Below, piece after piece: positions 46,595-57,160 of a stretch of DNA of 64,000 nucleotides (the stretch's first letter is position 1; the number at the start of each line of letters is the position of its first letter). Position numbers and translations under genes: made by a program. A model generated the notes under the pieces. That model was not told the origin of the DNA and did not search any database. It worked only from the letters and a program-made list of their open reading frames with translations. Source of the stretch: Nitrosomonas sp. (GTDB taxonomy: Bacteria; Pseudomonadota; Gammaproteobacteria; Burkholderiales; Nitrosomonadaceae); the NCBI GenBank assembly GCA_019745325.1, contig JAIETK010000004.1, positions 98,613 to 162,612 on the forward strand, read 5' to 3'.

Positions 46595-46921
46595 TTACTC
46601 CTTTGTGCGTGATGCCTTTTCGGTGATTCCGGAGATACCTTCCCGTCTTTCAAGTTCTCTTAACACATCATCCGGTTTGAGTCCGTGGTGAGCGAGCAGA
46701 ATTAGGCAATGAAACCAGAGATCGGCGGTTTCATAGATGACCTGGTCCAGATCTCCATCTTTTGATGCCATCAATGTTTCGGCGGATTCTTCCGCAATTT
46801 TTTTAAGGATTTTATCCTGCCCGCCATGGAAAAGCTTGGCGACGTAGGAACTATCGGCAGCAGCAGACTTACGTGACTCGATCGTTTCTGCCAGACGGTG
46901 AAGAATGGTCGTATCGCTCAT
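46595..46921 (-). CDS. hisE: Phosphoribosyl-ATP pyrophosphatase HisE
   Basis: Second step of histidine biosynthesis. 108 residues. Metal-binding motif [18 protein letters not shown] and the downstream [19 protein letters not shown] are diagnostic. A separate hisE and hisI, as here, is common in betaproteobacteria. The start overlaps the hisI stop by four bases. Confidence 0.95.
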   Translation of the reverse strand: MSDTTILHRLAETIESRKSAAADSSYVAKLFHGGQDKILKKIAEESAETLMASKDGDLDQVIYETADLWFHCLILLAHHGLKPDDVLRELERREGISGITEKASRTKE

Positions 46922-47310
46922 TTCGAGTAAATTTTCTCCGGATCTTTAAGTACAGGCGCTGCGATTACCCATTCGGCACCCTCGAGTTTCTGGAAGAAAC
47001 AGTTATGCCGGCCAGTATGGCAAGCGATACCGCCGATTTGCTGGACCATCAGCAGTAACACATCTTCGTCGCAATCCAGATAAATCTCTTTGACTTTTTG
47101 GGTGTGTCCGGATTCTTCCCCTTTATGCCATAGTTTTTTGCGAGAGCGCGACCAATATACCGCTTCGCCTTTCTCAACAGTCATTTTAAGCGCATCGCGA
47201 TTCATCCAGGCAAACATAAGGATTTTACCGCTACCGGCTTCTTGGGTGATGACGGGTACTAATCCATCTTCCGACCAATTAATCTTGTTGAGCCAGGTGT
47301 CAGCATGCAT
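46918..47310 (-). CDS. hisI: Phosphoribosyl-AMP cyclohydrolase HisI
   Basis: Third step of histidine biosynthesis. 130 residues. Zinc/magnesium site in [17 protein letters not shown] and [13 protein letters not shown]. The N-terminal segment [20 protein letters not shown] and [17 protein letters not shown] match the family. hisE overlaps its 3' end. Confidence 0.96.
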   Translation of the reverse strand: MHADTWLNKINWSEDGLVPVITQEAGSGKILMFAWMNRDALKMTVEKGEAVYWSRSRKKLWHKGEESGHTQKVKEIYLDCDEDVLLLMVQQIGGIACHTGRHNCFFQKLEGAEWVIAAPVLKDPEKIYSK

Positions 47311-47363
47311 GGTTTAGACAGTATCGAGCATTGGTAAACAAAAATATTCCAATAATTCTAGCA

Positions 47364-48137
47364 TTATAAACGTACTTCAATGCCGTGTTGTGCCATATAC
47401 TGTTTGGCCTGTTGGATAGTATATTCTCCATAATGGAAAATGCTGGCTGCTAACACGGCATCGGCATGGCCTTGCAAGATGCCATTGACGAGATGATCCA
47501 AATTACCGACCCCGCCGCTGGCGATGACTGGAATATCGATGGCATCAGCGATCGCGCGTGTCAGGGCAATATCAAAACCGTTACGTGTGCCGTCTCTATC
47601 CATGCTGGTAAGCAATATTTCACCGGCACCCAGTGATTGCATTTTTTGAGCCCATTCGATGGCGTCAATCCCCGTCGCCTTGCGCCCACCATGCGTAAAA
47701 ACCTCCCAGCGCGGCGAGTCACCCGATGAACTGACTTGCTTGGCATCAATTGCAACTACAATACATTGCGAACCATAATGATCGGACGCATCCGCTACCA
47801 ATTGCGGATTCAACACCGCCGAAGTGTTAATACTTACTTTGTCAGCACCGGCATTCAGCAGACGCCGGACATCATCCACTTGCCGCACGCCTCCGCCAAC
47901 CGTTAGCGGGATAAATACCTGTGATGCTACTTCTTCAATGATATGAAGAATCAAGTCGCGATTATCGGAGCTGGCAGTAATGTCAAGAAAAGTCAATTCG
48001 TCCGCACCTTGCTCATCATAGCGGCGGGAAATTTCCACGGGATCGCCTGCATCGCGGAGCTCTACAAAATTAATGCCTTTGACGACACGTCCGTTGGTGA
48101 CATCCAGGCAAGGAATAATACGTTTAGCGAGGCTCAT
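47364..48137 (-). CDS. hisF: Imidazole glycerol phosphate synthase subunit HisF
   Basis: Cyclase subunit that joins ammonia from HisH to PRFAR. 257 residues. TIM barrel with catalytic Asp in [19 protein letters not shown] and the second in VVAIDAKQV. Phosphate sites GGGVR, and [16 protein letters not shown], are intact. Same strand as hisA (66 bases apart). Confidence 0.97.
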   Translation of the reverse strand: MSLAKRIIPCLDVTNGRVVKGINFVELRDAGDPVEISRRYDEQGADELTFLDITASSDNRDLILHIIEEVASQVFIPLTVGGGVRQVDDVRRLLNAGADKVSINTSAVLNPQLVADASDHYGSQCIVVAIDAKQVSSSGDSPRWEVFTHGGRKATGIDAIEWAQKMQSLGAGEILLTSMDRDGTRNGFDIALTRAIADAIDIPVIASGGVGNLDHLVNGILQGHADAVLAASIFHYGEYTIQQAKQYMAQHGIEVRL

Positions 48138-48203
48138 TGGATTTAAAAGCCGTATTTGAAAAAAAGAGAGATACGATGCGTAGACTGGGGGGCGAGTTTT
48201 TGA

Positions 48204-48959
48204 TCAAGGGATATTGTTTTCGCTGCTGAGCTTGTCAGCTAGAATCTGGGCTTCCTTGAAATTCAGCGAGCCTTCATAAATTGCGCGTCCGGTAATAGCA
48301 CCCATGATACCTTCATATTCAACTTCACATAATTTATGAACATCTTGAATGTTGGTGATGCCGCCGCTGGCAATGACAGGAATCGTAAGTTCCCTGGCCA
48401 GTTCAACCGTTGCTTCGATGTTAACCCCGCTGAGCATGCCATCTCTGCCGATGTCGGTATAAATAATCGCTTCCACGCCGTAGCCTTCAAACTTTTTAGC
48501 CAAGTCGACAACGTCATGACCAGTTATCTTGGACCAACCATCAACGGCTACTTTCCCTTCTTTTGCATCCAGTCCGACAATGATTTGCCCCGGGAAGGCA
48601 TTACAAGCATCTTGTAGGAATCCAGGAATTTTAATGGCTGCCGTGCCGATGATAATGTAGGTAATGCCGTCGTCAAGATAACGTTCGATGGTATCGAGAT
48701 CACGGATCCCGCCGCCCAATTGAATGGGAATTTGACCATCCAAGGCTTCCACAATTTCAAGAATGGCCGCTTCGTTTCTTGGTTTGCCGGCAAAGGCACC
48801 GTTCAGATCAACCAGATGAAGTCTGCGCGCGCCTTGACTGAGCCAATGGGCGGCCATTTCTCCAGGCTTTTCAGAAAATACCGTGGCATCTTCCATGACA
48901 CCCTGTTTTAAACGGACACAATGCCCATCTTTAAGATCTATCGCAGGAATAATCAGCAT
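48204..48959 (-). CDS. hisA: ProFAR isomerase HisA
   Basis: Fourth step of histidine biosynthesis. 251 residues. The catalytic Asp residues lie in [18 protein letters not shown] and in the [12 protein letters not shown] segment. Phosphate-binding glycine loops QLGGGIRD and IPVIASGGI are present. Barrel homologous to HisF. Confidence 0.97.
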   Translation of the reverse strand: MLIIPAIDLKDGHCVRLKQGVMEDATVFSEKPGEMAAHWLSQGARRLHLVDLNGAFAGKPRNEAAILEIVEALDGQIPIQLGGGIRDLDTIERYLDDGITYIIIGTAAIKIPGFLQDACNAFPGQIIVGLDAKEGKVAVDGWSKITGHDVVDLAKKFEGYGVEAIIYTDIGRDGMLSGVNIEATVELARELTIPVIASGGITNIQDVHKLCEVEYEGIMGAITGRAIYEGSLNFKEAQILADKLSSENNIP

Positions 48960-49020
48960 AGCTTAATCATAATTAATAATTGATAAAAGTTAAGTGATAA
49001 AAACGGTTTGCTGTTTTTTC

Positions 49021-49665
49021 TTAGCTGTGCGGTATCCATTTGGCAAAATTACTCAATAAAGTTAATCCTGCTATTTGGCTTTTTTCTGGATGAAACTGTA
49101 CCGCGAAAATATTATCTTTTGCAATGGCGCAAGTAAATGGGAAAGGGTACTGGCTTTGTGCAGCAATCGATGCCGAGTCGGTAGTTTCCACGTAATAGCT
49201 GTGCACGAAATAAAAGCGGGAGTCTTCGCTAATACCTTGCCACAGCGGATGCTTATTCATTTGATGGACTTGATTCCAGCCCATATGCGGTACCTTGAGT
49301 TTTTGTCCATCCGCGCTTTTCATTTTGGAGGCAGGAAAATGCACTACTTTTCCAGGCAAAATATTGAGACCTTTGACGTTTCCTTCCTCACTTTCTTCAA
49401 ACAGCATCTGTAAACCCAGGCAAATGCCAAGATAAGGCTTGCTGGTAGCCGCTTCTATTACGACTTCCCGTAATCCCCGGGTTTCCAGTTCATGGATACA
49501 GTTGCGCATCGCACCTTGCCCCGGAACGACGATGCGATTTGCTTTTGACACGCTATCCGGGTCGCTGGTGACCATAATCGAGGCGGACGGTGCAACATGT
49601 TCAAATGCTTTTTGCACGGAACGCAAATTTCCCATCCCGTAATCAACAATTGCAATATCAATCAT
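49021..49665 (-). CDS. hisH: Imidazole glycerol phosphate synthase glutaminase subunit HisH
   Basis: Class I amidotransferase. 214 residues. Start IDIAIVDYGMGNLRSV. Nucleophilic Cys in PYLGICLGLQMLFEESEEG and the His-Glu pair in FAVQFHPEKSQ. PGQGAM and HMGWNQV are family marks. It works with HisF. Confidence 0.97.
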   Translation of the reverse strand: MIDIAIVDYGMGNLRSVQKAFEHVAPSASIMVTSDPDSVSKANRIVVPGQGAMRNCIHELETRGLREVVIEAATSKPYLGICLGLQMLFEESEEGNVKGLNILPGKVVHFPASKMKSADGQKLKVPHMGWNQVHQMNKHPLWQGISEDSRFYFVHSYYVETTDSASIAAQSQYPFPFTCAIAKDNIFAVQFHPEKSQIAGLTLLSNFAKWIPHS

Positions 49666-49692
49666 ACAATGTGGTGTGGTGGAACCCGGTTT

Positions 49693-50280
49693 TTATAACG
49701 AGCCTTTAGTGGATGGAATAATGCCGGCAGCTGCCGGATCATGTTCTATTGCCATGCGCAACGCGCGCCCAAACGCTTTAAATACGGTTTCAGCCTGATG
49801 ATGCGCATTTCTTCCGGATAAATTGTCGATATGCAAGGTTATCAGGGCGTGATTGGCGAGTCCCTGAAAAAATTCGTGGATGAGGTCTACGTCAAAATCA
49901 CCGATCCGTGCTCTAGTAAACTCGACGTTAAAGACCAATCCCGGGCGTCCGGATAAATCAATGACAACGCGCGATAATGCCTCGTCTAGCGGAACATAGG
50001 CGTGTCCATAGCGGCGCAGGCCTTTTTTATCACCTGCCGCTTGAATCAGCGCTTGGCCCAAGGTAATGCCAATGTCCTCGATCGTATGATGCGCATCGAT
50101 ATGGAGATCTCCTTTTGCGGCTACTTCAAGATCAATCATGCCATGCCGCGCTATTTGATCGAGCATGTGATCAAGAAAAGGCACGCCGGTTTCCAAAACT
50201 GACTTGCCGGTCCCATCTAAATTAAGATGGATGCTGATTTGGGTTTCCAACGTGTTCCGGATGATTTGTGCTCGACGCAT
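49693..50280 (-). CDS. hisB: Imidazoleglycerol-phosphate dehydratase HisB
   Basis: Sixth step of histidine biosynthesis. 195 residues; monofunctional, without the phosphatase domain of enterobacterial HisB. The manganese-binding motifs are [13 protein letters not shown] and [14 protein letters not shown], with a second set around [21 protein letters not shown]. Histidinol phosphatase must be encoded elsewhere. Confidence 0.97.
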   Translation of the reverse strand: MRRAQIIRNTLETQISIHLNLDGTGKSVLETGVPFLDHMLDQIARHGMIDLEVAAKGDLHIDAHHTIEDIGITLGQALIQAAGDKKGLRRYGHAYVPLDEALSRVVIDLSGRPGLVFNVEFTRARIGDFDVDLIHEFFQGLANHALITLHIDNLSGRNAHHQAETVFKAFGRALRMAIEHDPAAAGIIPSTKGSL

Positions 50281-50317
50281 AGAAAAGCTTGGATGGATTG
50301 AACAGTTCTAGGGGGTT

Positions 50318-51403
50318 TTAAGCGATTTCACTCAATATGGACTGTAATGCTGTGCAAAACTGCGCATTTTCTTCCGGTGTTCCGACCGTGACGCGCAAAC
50401 AATTTTCTAATAGCGGATGCGTGCCATCAAGATTCTTGATTAATATCCTTCTCTGCTTAAGTGCTTGAAAGATTTGACTGGCTTTATTAACACGAAACAA
50501 AATAAAATTGGCTTTAGAAGGATATGTTTCAATAGATTTCATTGTAGCAAAAAAAGCGTTCATTTTTGCGCGTTCTGATTTAATAGCTTCGGCCTGCTCA
50601 GATAATATCGCCGTATGTTGTAATACTTTTTCTGCAATTAATTGCGTCATAATGCCAATATTATACGGTAAACGCAATTTTTCAAGTTGTTCCAGCCATT
50701 CCGGTCTTCCAATCAGTAATCCCAATCGCAACCCCGCTAAGCCGGACTTCGAGAGTGTGCGCATTAATAACAGATTGGGATATTCAGACAATTCATCGAT
50801 AAAACTGGTATCCGCGAACGCTTGATAAGCCTCGTCGACAACCACGATACCGGGGGCTGCTGAGATGATTCGTTTGATTGCTTCGGGGGCGAATAAATTA
50901 CCGGTTGGATTATTAGGATAAGCCAAGAAAATTACTGCCGGTTGATGTTTCGCGATGGCACTCAGCATCAATTCCAGATCCAGTGAGAAATCTTTTTTTA
51001 AGGGCACGCCGACATAGCGGATACCGGTAAAAGTGGCGATCATCCGGAACATTACAAAAGCCGGTTCGACACTCATCAATACGGCACCGGGCTTGGCCGC
51101 TGCCATGGCGATGATCTGTATAATTTCATCGGATCCATTGCCAAGCAGAATGTCCATGCCGTCTGGAATGGCGAGAGCCCGGCGTAATGATGATTTGAGT
51201 GAAGTTGCACTCGCATCCGGATAGCGGTTGACAGGCGCCTGTATCATCAAGCCGGCAATTTCTTCGCGTAGTGCAAGAGGTAATGGATAAGGGTTTTCCA
51301 TCGCATCCAGCTTGATCATGCCCGTCGCGGGAGGTACATGGTAGGCGGAGAGCTGAAGAATTTCAGGCCGGAAAATTTGTTCTGGATGTGCAGTGCTTGG
51401 CAT
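50318..51403 (-). CDS. hisC: Histidinol-phosphate aminotransferase HisC
   Basis: PLP-dependent aminotransferase. 361 residues. [50 protein letters not shown] and the PLP Lys in [20 protein letters not shown] are diagnostic. It is the first gene of the leftward his run. There is no clear attenuator or leader peptide in front of it. Confidence 0.96.
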   Translation of the reverse strand: MPSTAHPEQIFRPEILQLSAYHVPPATGMIKLDAMENPYPLPLALREEIAGLMIQAPVNRYPDASATSLKSSLRRALAIPDGMDILLGNGSDEIIQIIAMAAAKPGAVLMSVEPAFVMFRMIATFTGIRYVGVPLKKDFSLDLELMLSAIAKHQPAVIFLAYPNNPTGNLFAPEAIKRIISAAPGIVVVDEAYQAFADTSFIDELSEYPNLLLMRTLSKSGLAGLRLGLLIGRPEWLEQLEKLRLPYNIGIMTQLIAEKVLQHTAILSEQAEAIKSERAKMNAFFATMKSIETYPSKANFILFRVNKASQIFQALKQRRILIKNLDGTHPLLENCLRVTVGTPEENAQFCTALQSILSEIA

Positions 51404-51494
51404 AGCCGCGTATTTTAACTCAATAGAATGTTTGCGGTTTAATTTGTTACTAAGATTCTTGTCCGGATTTTAGCGGTGCTGGCAGACAAAGTTA

Positions 51495-52376
51495 CTACGC
51501 GGCCAGTTCTTCAGCAAGGAGGGTAATCTCGCTTCGGCAATTTCGTACCTTTTCGGTAGTTATGATAGCTTCCGTTTCATTGATTCCTAAAGATTCCAAT
51601 AATACGGATGTTTCCAGATAAGGGCATCCATCAGTATTTGAATGATTGCGGAGTAACCGGTTAGCAACGGCAATCAGCTTTACATACCCAGCATGTTTTC
51701 CTGAATAATCAGGAAAATGTTGCTCGGCAACGGTGGTAGCAATCTCTTCCGGTAAATTCCACGATTTAATCAAATACATGCCGATCGTGTCATGCGTAAT
51801 GCCAAAGACCTGCATCTGAATGGAACGGATGTCTTGTTTTGGATAACGTGAAATTAAGTCATTCAAGTAAGCGAATTCTCTGGGATACAGATGTGCAAAT
51901 AAGAAATAGCCAAAATTATGAAATAATCCGCCTAAATACATTAAATCTCTGTTAATCATTTGATTGTTAGAGCTAACTTGGCATAGTTCGCGGCAGAGTA
52001 TGGCGCATTCCAAAGTCTGATTCCAGATACGGCCTCGGCTCAGTACGCCATGATTAGGCATTTTTAGGCAGCCGGAAGAGACGATGCTCATCGATAAATT
52101 GAGTGCAGTATCAAAGCCTATAACCAGAGATATGGCGTGATGCACTGAGTGAATCCTGTTGCCGTAGCCGAAAACCGACATGCGTGCATATTTCATGATA
52201 AAGATGGACAGGCCCGGGTCTTGTTCAATCAATTCCGTCAGCTGATCGAGATTTGCATCAGGATTATTGCGAAGCCTAAGCAGTGAACGTGCGGTTTCCG
52301 GCAGCGGCGGTATCTGTCCGGCTTGTTGCAGAATGCTGCGGAAGTTCTGACTAAATTCCAATTTATTAAGAAACAA
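51495..52376 (-). CDS. HDOD domain protein
   Basis: 293 residues. The HDOD domain (a non-catalytic HD-like domain) spans most of the chain: IPPLPETARSLLRLRNNPDA, LTELIEQDPGLSIFIMKYAR, HSVHHAISLVIGFDTALNLS and HNFGYFLFAHLYP. The metal-binding HD pair of active phosphohydrolases is not intact. Such proteins serve in signalling or stress control. It is 91 bases upstream of hisC on the same strand; a functional link is not evident. Confidence 0.88.
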   Translation of the reverse strand: MFLNKLEFSQNFRSILQQAGQIPPLPETARSLLRLRNNPDANLDQLTELIEQDPGLSIFIMKYARMSVFGYGNRIHSVHHAISLVIGFDTALNLSMSIVSSGCLKMPNHGVLSRGRIWNQTLECAILCRELCQVSSNNQMINRDLMYLGGLFHNFGYFLFAHLYPREFAYLNDLISRYPKQDIRSIQMQVFGITHDTIGMYLIKSWNLPEEIATTVAEQHFPDYSGKHAGYVKLIAVANRLLRNHSNTDGCPYLETSVLLESLGINETEAIITTEKVRNCRSEITLLAEELAA

Positions 52377-52542
52377 TATGAATTCCGTTTCAATGTGTTG
52401 ATAGAAGAGCGGATGCTAAGTCCATACTAATGCCGGAAGGCACTGGTTTTATTTTGAAAAAATTATTATGAAACAGAATCATAAATGTGAATAAGAATTT
52501 CCCTGTAGGTTTACGACACACACTTTCTTTTCTTTATGGTTT

Positions 52543-53712
52543 TCATAAGCGGCGGCTCATGTCACCGGAACAAAAACCGGTAAGCGGAGCGTTAAAATTT
52601 TTTCCAAAAGCAATGACTTTGAATAACTCACCCATTTCAGCAGGGCTGACTAATTTTTGCAGTTGATTGGATTGTGGTAAGTAATGAATCGTATCCTCAG
52701 CGGAAGTTTGCGCCAAAAGTGCTGTAATGCCGCAATTGATGAGGAAATGCGCTTGCGTTGTATACCCCATAAACTGGAGTCCGGCGTTAATCGCGGTATT
52801 TGCAATCGCGCTGAAATCAACATGACTGGTAATATCTTGCAGGCCTGGCAGATAAAAAGGATCGCCATGCGCGTGATGGCGGTAATGACACATCAGCGTG
52901 CCTTGATTCCGTTGCGGGTGATAATACTCGTGCCGCCCAAAACCATAGTCGATCAACAAAATAACACCTTGCCGGAGCCGTTCCGCCAAGCTCTCGATGA
53001 AGCCGGAAGCGGCAAGATTAATTTCGCTGATGTACTCAAAATCCGGCAGTTTGTACGGATTGATCTCGGGTAATAATTCTTTTGCAATGGCATGTAACTG
53101 CGGATTCCCGATCGGGCGGTCTTGCCAGGAAAATTGATTGTCCTCGACGCAAACCCCGCGTTCCAGCGCCATGTTATCTTGCCATTTAATGATATGCACC
53201 GGCATTGCATCCAGCACTTCATTGGCGATGACGATGCCGGTAAATTGCTCGGGTAATTGATCGAGCCATTCAATTTTTTGCGCCAAATGCGGAATTTCTT
53301 GAGAGATCAGTGTTTGTTGACGCTGGCGCAGTTCAGCGCTCACTTCCAGAATCAGATATTTCTCCGGTAGCGAGCCGGATTTCTCCAGCTCCAGCATAAT
53401 ATCACGCGCCAATTTTCCCGTTCCTGCGCCGAATTCAAGGATATTTGACTGCGCTAGCGATGGCAGAATTTGTTTTAACTGTTGCGCCAATGTGCGTCCG
53501 AATAGCGGGGAAAGTTCCGGGGCCGTGACAAAATCCCCCGCGCTGCCCAATTTGGTTGCGCCGCTACTGTAATAACCCAATCCAGGTGCGTACAATGCGA
53601 GATTCATGTACTGTTCAAATGAAATCCAGCGGTTTGCGGCAACAATCTGTTTTTGAATCATTGTGTGTACCAGCTGGCTGTGAGCTAGAGCTATTTCACT
53701 GGGAGTTATCAT
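52543..53712 (-). CDS. MidA/NDUFAF7-like SAM-dependent methyltransferase
   Basis: About 389 residues of the DUF185 family, whose mitochondrial member methylates an arginine of respiratory complex I. ISFEQYMNLALYAPGLGYYS (start region), GDFVTAPELSPLFGRTLA, LEFGAGTGKLARDIM (SAM motif), IVIANEVLDAMPVHI and LLIDYGFGRHEYYHP are all family marks. The ATG at 53710-53712 was chosen because further upstream codons overlap the divergent gene and are not family-like. The bacterial substrate is not established. Confidence 0.93.
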   Translation of the reverse strand: MITPSEIALAHSQLVHTMIQKQIVAANRWISFEQYMNLALYAPGLGYYSSGATKLGSAGDFVTAPELSPLFGRTLAQQLKQILPSLAQSNILEFGAGTGKLARDIMLELEKSGSLPEKYLILEVSAELRQRQQTLISQEIPHLAQKIEWLDQLPEQFTGIVIANEVLDAMPVHIIKWQDNMALERGVCVEDNQFSWQDRPIGNPQLHAIAKELLPEINPYKLPDFEYISEINLAASGFIESLAERLRQGVILLIDYGFGRHEYYHPQRNQGTLMCHYRHHAHGDPFYLPGLQDITSHVDFSAIANTAINAGLQFMGYTTQAHFLINCGITALLAQTSAEDTIHYLPQSNQLQKLVSPAEMGELFKVIAFGKNFNAPLTGFCSGDMSRRL

Positions 53713-53809
53713 ATTTATAATCAATGATCTGACGGATTTTTTTAAAGTGAATTGTAAGGTTTTTACTTCGATTGGGCCATAGTGTAGCAGTTCTTTGATG
53801 GAGGCGTCT

Positions 53810-54550
53810 GTGCAAGGGAAAGTAATACTGGTCACTGGTGGGGCGAAGCGGGTTGGAGCGGCGATCTGCAGGCGGCTGCATGCGCAAGGCGCTTATCTGA
53901 TCGTGCATTACCGGTCGTCGCTCGACGAAGCGAAAGCACTATCCGACGAATTAAACCGGCAACGGCCGGAATCGGTAGCGCTGGCACAAGCCGATTTGCT
54001 CGATACCGACTTATTGCCGGGCCTGATTGACAAGGCGATTAAACGTTTCGGACATCTGGATGTGCTCATCAATAACGCCTCCAGTTTCTTTCCGACATTG
54101 CTTCAGCAATGCACGATGAATGACTGGGACGATCTTGTCGGCAGCAATCTGCAGGCACCTTTGTTTCTGACCCAAGCGGCGGCATCTTATCTCAAGGAAA
54201 GGCGAGGCTGCGTTGTGAATATTATCGACATACATACCGAACGGCCTTTAAAGAATTATGTGATCTACAATGCTGCCAAAGGCGGGTTGCTGGCGCTGAC
54301 TAAATCCCTGGCTGTAGAAATGGCGCCTGAAGTGCGCGTGAATGGGGTGTCGCCGGGACCGATTCTATGGCCGGAAGCTGGAGAGTGGTCCGATGATGCG
54401 GCGCGTCAGCAGATTATTGCCAGCACCTTGCTTCAACGTTGCGGAGAACCTGACGACATCGCTAAAACCGTGCAATTTCTAATCGCGGATGCGCCTTATA
54501 TCACCGGACAAGTCATTGCAGTAGATGGCGGGCGCAGCATTTCTTTATAG
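53810..54550 (+). CDS. Pteridine reductase-like short-chain dehydrogenase
   Basis: About 246 residues. NADPH motif TGGAKRVGAAI and the Arg nearby fit pteridine reductase (FolM-like). Catalytic YNAAKGG with NIIDIHTERP, and the usual end ITGQVIAVDGGRSI. It starts divergently from the methyltransferase with a 97-base shared spacer. GGAGG at 53800-53804 stands five bases before the GTG at 53810, and MQGKVILVTGG is a normal start; the ATG at 53798 would place its own ribosome binding site inside the gene. The role in dihydrobiopterin or dihydrofolate reduction is inferred. Confidence 0.88.
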   Translation: MQGKVILVTGGAKRVGAAICRRLHAQGAYLIVHYRSSLDEAKALSDELNRQRPESVALAQADLLDTDLLPGLIDKAIKRFGHLDVLINNASSFFPTLLQQCTMNDWDDLVGSNLQAPLFLTQAAASYLKERRGCVVNIIDIHTERPLKNYVIYNAAKGGLLALTKSLAVEMAPEVRVNGVSPGPILWPEAGEWSDDAARQQIIASTLLQRCGEPDDIAKTVQFLIADAPYITGQVIAVDGGRSISL

Positions 54551-54781
54551 AAAACCAATTCCCGCCTGATCTCACTTGCCGTGTTCATGGATGACCTGAA
54601 ACCGGCTTCCTTACTTATTTCTTTCTTCAGATTCTGTTATTTGGACAAAAAAAGCAGTTTTACTTGCATCCGGACGCCGCTTTTTTTCGTATCAGTTAAT
54701 AAGAGCTTGTGCCTCGTAAGTGGTTTATCAAGAAACCCAGTTGCAACGAGCGCATTTAAATGAAAAAAGAGGAGAGAAACG

Positions 54782-55075
54782 ATGGAAACTGTTCGAGTAA
54801 TCGCTGAGATAACGGCGCGCGCTGATAAAGTCGCTGAAGTGGAAATGATTCTAAAAAAAATTATCGCGCCGACACGCCGGGAAAATGGTTGTTTGAGCTA
54901 TCAACTGTTTCGAAATAACAATCATGGAACGGAATTTTTGTTTATTGAAGAGTGGGTGGACGAAAAATCCGTCGAAGCTCATTTCAATACACTGCATATC
55001 CAGGAAGCCTTGAATCAAGCAATACCGTTCTTGGCTAAGGCGCCAAATATTCAGAAATATACTTGTCTTGCTTAG
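54782..55075 (+). CDS. ABM-domain putative quinol monooxygenase
   Basis: 97 residues, a single antibiotic-biosynthesis-monooxygenase (dimeric ferredoxin-like) domain. METVRVIAEITARADKVAEV, RRENGCLSYQLFRNNNHG, FLFIEEWVDEKSVEAHF and a final TC. GAGGAGAG is a strong ribosome binding site. The stop lies about 30 bases before the FAD oxidase start. Substrate unknown; YgiN-type quinol oxidation is one option. Confidence 0.85.
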   Translation: METVRVIAEITARADKVAEVEMILKKIIAPTRRENGCLSYQLFRNNNHGTEFLFIEEWVDEKSVEAHFNTLHIQEALNQAIPFLAKAPNIQKYTCLA

Positions 55076-55106
55076 TGCAGAATCCCGATGCAACATGGAG
55101 CGAATA

Positions 55107-56459
55107 ATGAATATTAACTCGGACGAACTCGAAATCATGACACAATTTGTGCATGGCCTTTGCATTAATGACGGACGGGAATTCTCGAACTGGGGATTAA
55201 GCCGTTCCACCCGCCCGGCAGTGTATGTCGAACCGCTCAGTTACGCCGATGTGCAGGCAGTTGTTCGAGATACTGCGCAGTTTCCGACGCCGGTGCGTCC
55301 AATCGGCGCCATGCTGTCGGTCACTGAAACCGTCATCAATGATGGCGGTACTTTATTATGCACACGTAAACTGGACGCCATTCTTGGTTTGGAAACCGAC
55401 AGTTGCGGCCGGCAGGTGGTTCGCGTTCAAGCCGGATGCCGGTTGAAGAAATTGAATGTTTGGTTACAACAGCAAGGATGGGAGATTCCTTTTCAAGCCG
55501 AGATCGGTGAAGCGACGATTGGTTCGGTGGCGATAGGCGATACCAAAGAATCATCGCTTGACGGTCCCGGATATTTTTCCAGCCACGTTGTCGCTGTTCT
55601 TTATATCGATGAATATGGCACCTTGCGCATACTCTCGGATCAGCAGGATGGCGCGGCTTTTTATGAATTTAAATGTAGTTTCGGATTGAGCGGAATCGTC
55701 GTGGAATGTTTAATCGAAGTTCGCCCAGCCAGCCTATGCCGGGCGAATGTAGCCTTGTATGCTTATCAAAGCCCTCAGGCATTGGCTGAAGGAATATTGC
55801 AGTTGCGTGAACAGTGCGATGCGCTGCTGGCGGTGGTGATATTGCATCAACTCGTTTGTTTTGCAGAACAACGATACCAAGCGGGTGCCGGTAACATGAC
55901 ACCGGATAGTTCGCAGCCACATTGCGAACAATATCGCCTGGCAAAACGCTTGGCGATACAGCATGGTTTCGACGGTGGTGATTTGCCTCGGCCACAAGGG
56001 ATTGTTTTTTCGCGAAGCGATTTTGTGAATGAATACTGGCGTCCTGCTAAGACAGAAAATCGCTTGGATTTCCAATACTATGAGCATGATATTGGAATGC
56101 TTGAACGTGTAATCAATGAATCCTACCGTTTCACCAAAGCGTTCCAGCATAACACCGGGTTTGTGCCCACCGGCTGGGCTACGTATTTTGTGCATCGCCC
56201 TGAAAAAGAACGGAAACCTTTTGGTATTTATTCGGGTGGCAGCGGTATTTCGTGCTCGTTCGATCCGATTTACTGTAATCCCAACGAGCCATTGTGGCAG
56301 CGGTTCGCAAAGGAATACAACCGCGTCGCGATTGATCAATTGGGAGGAAATCCCTCGCCTATCCAGACTCAGTGGTTGCAGCCAGGCGATATTTGTATTC
56401 CACGTAAGCTCGCGCGCGAGCGTTTCACTACGCCTTACTATGAACAGTTTCTGATGTGA
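55107..56459 (+). CDS. FAD-linked oxidase (PCMH/GlcD-type)
   Basis: About 450 residues. An FAD-binding domain at the N-terminus has AVYVEPLSYADVQAVVRDTA, PVRPIGAMLSVTETVINDGG and EIGEATIGSVAIGDTKESSL; a substrate-cap domain follows. GGAG six bases before the ATG at 55107 decides the start; an ATG at 55095 is less well placed. It follows the ABM gene and may act with it. The N-terminal anchor residue for covalent FAD is not obvious. Substrate unknown. Confidence 0.8.
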   Translation: MNINSDELEIMTQFVHGLCINDGREFSNWGLSRSTRPAVYVEPLSYADVQAVVRDTAQFPTPVRPIGAMLSVTETVINDGGTLLCTRKLDAILGLETDSCGRQVVRVQAGCRLKKLNVWLQQQGWEIPFQAEIGEATIGSVAIGDTKESSLDGPGYFSSHVVAVLYIDEYGTLRILSDQQDGAAFYEFKCSFGLSGIVVECLIEVRPASLCRANVALYAYQSPQALAEGILQLREQCDALLAVVILHQLVCFAEQRYQAGAGNMTPDSSQPHCEQYRLAKRLAIQHGFDGGDLPRPQGIVFSRSDFVNEYWRPAKTENRLDFQYYEHDIGMLERVINESYRFTKAFQHNTGFVPTGWATYFVHRPEKERKPFGIYSGGSGISCSFDPIYCNPNEPLWQRFAKEYNRVAIDQLGGNPSPIQTQWLQPGDICIPRKLARERFTTPYYEQFLM

Positions 56460-56551
56460 TCCGGGAAATATACTTTGGCGGTTTATCTGGTGATATATTT
56501 CAGTGCATGAAATAGGTAAAGTGATTCAATATGGCTAGGGCATGACCGGTA

Positions 56552-57160
56552 GTGACGACGAGTGACAGCAATATCAGCGGCTGCGGTGCCGATGATGCGC
56601 AAATGCATGCATGGGTTGCGGCGATCGCAACGCATGATGAACAGGCGCTGGAAGATTTGTACGAAGCGACACTGACGCGCGTGTACGGTGTGGCATTGCG
56701 AATTACGCGCAACCCGCAAGCGGCGGAGGAAGTCAGCGAAGATGTATATTGGCAGGTATGGCGGGAAGCGCCACGCTTTGATGCGCAACGCGGCAATGTC
56801 ATCGCTTGGTTGTTGATGATGGCACGCAGCCGCGCGTTGGATCATTTGCGCAAACAAGACGATGTTGAACTTTGCGAAGAACCGGAACTGCTATTAAGCG
56901 AGGAATCGGCATGGGAAGGTGACCCGCAGGATTTGCTAATCGCGACGCAGAATAACCGCTTGTTGAATCAAGCATTGGAGCAATTAGAGCCGGTGCAACG
57001 GCAGTTGGTGGCATTGACTTTTTTTCGCGGTCTGACGCACGATGAGATTGCGAACTGTACGGGTATGGCGCTGGGTACGGTAAAATCGCATATCCGCCGG
57101 GCGCTCAAGCAGTTGCAGGAGATGCTTGAAGACGATTTGCTAAAAGGTTTTGAACGATGA
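56552..57160 (+). CDS. ECF sigma factor
   Basis: 202 residues, GTG start at 56552. Region 2 has EQALEDLYEATLTRVYGVAL and AEEVSEDVYWQVWREA, with WLLMMARSRALDHLRK in region 2.4. Region 4 has LVALTFFRGLTHDEIANCTG and ALGTVKSHIRRALKQLQEML (helix-turn-helix). It fits the RpoE/ECF11-like group that pairs with ChrR. Its stop overlaps the start of the cupin gene by four bases (ATGA), so the partner is encoded directly behind it. Confidence 0.92.
   Translation: MTTSDSNISGCGADDAQMHAWVAAIATHDEQALEDLYEATLTRVYGVALRITRNPQAAEEVSEDVYWQVWREAPRFDAQRGNVIAWLLMMARSRALDHLRKQDDVELCEEPELLLSEESAWEGDPQDLLIATQNNRLLNQALEQLEPVQRQLVALTFFRGLTHDEIANCTGMALGTVKSHIRRALKQLQEMLEDDLLKGFER

Noticed and set aside
54581-54763. 60-residue frame between the pteridine reductase and ABM genes
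   Set aside because: No ribosome binding site, no family resemblance and low coding character.
56457-56484. TGATCC resembling the -35 of ChrR-controlled ECF promoters
   Set aside because: It overlaps the stop of the preceding gene, and no matching -10 appears 18 bases downstream.
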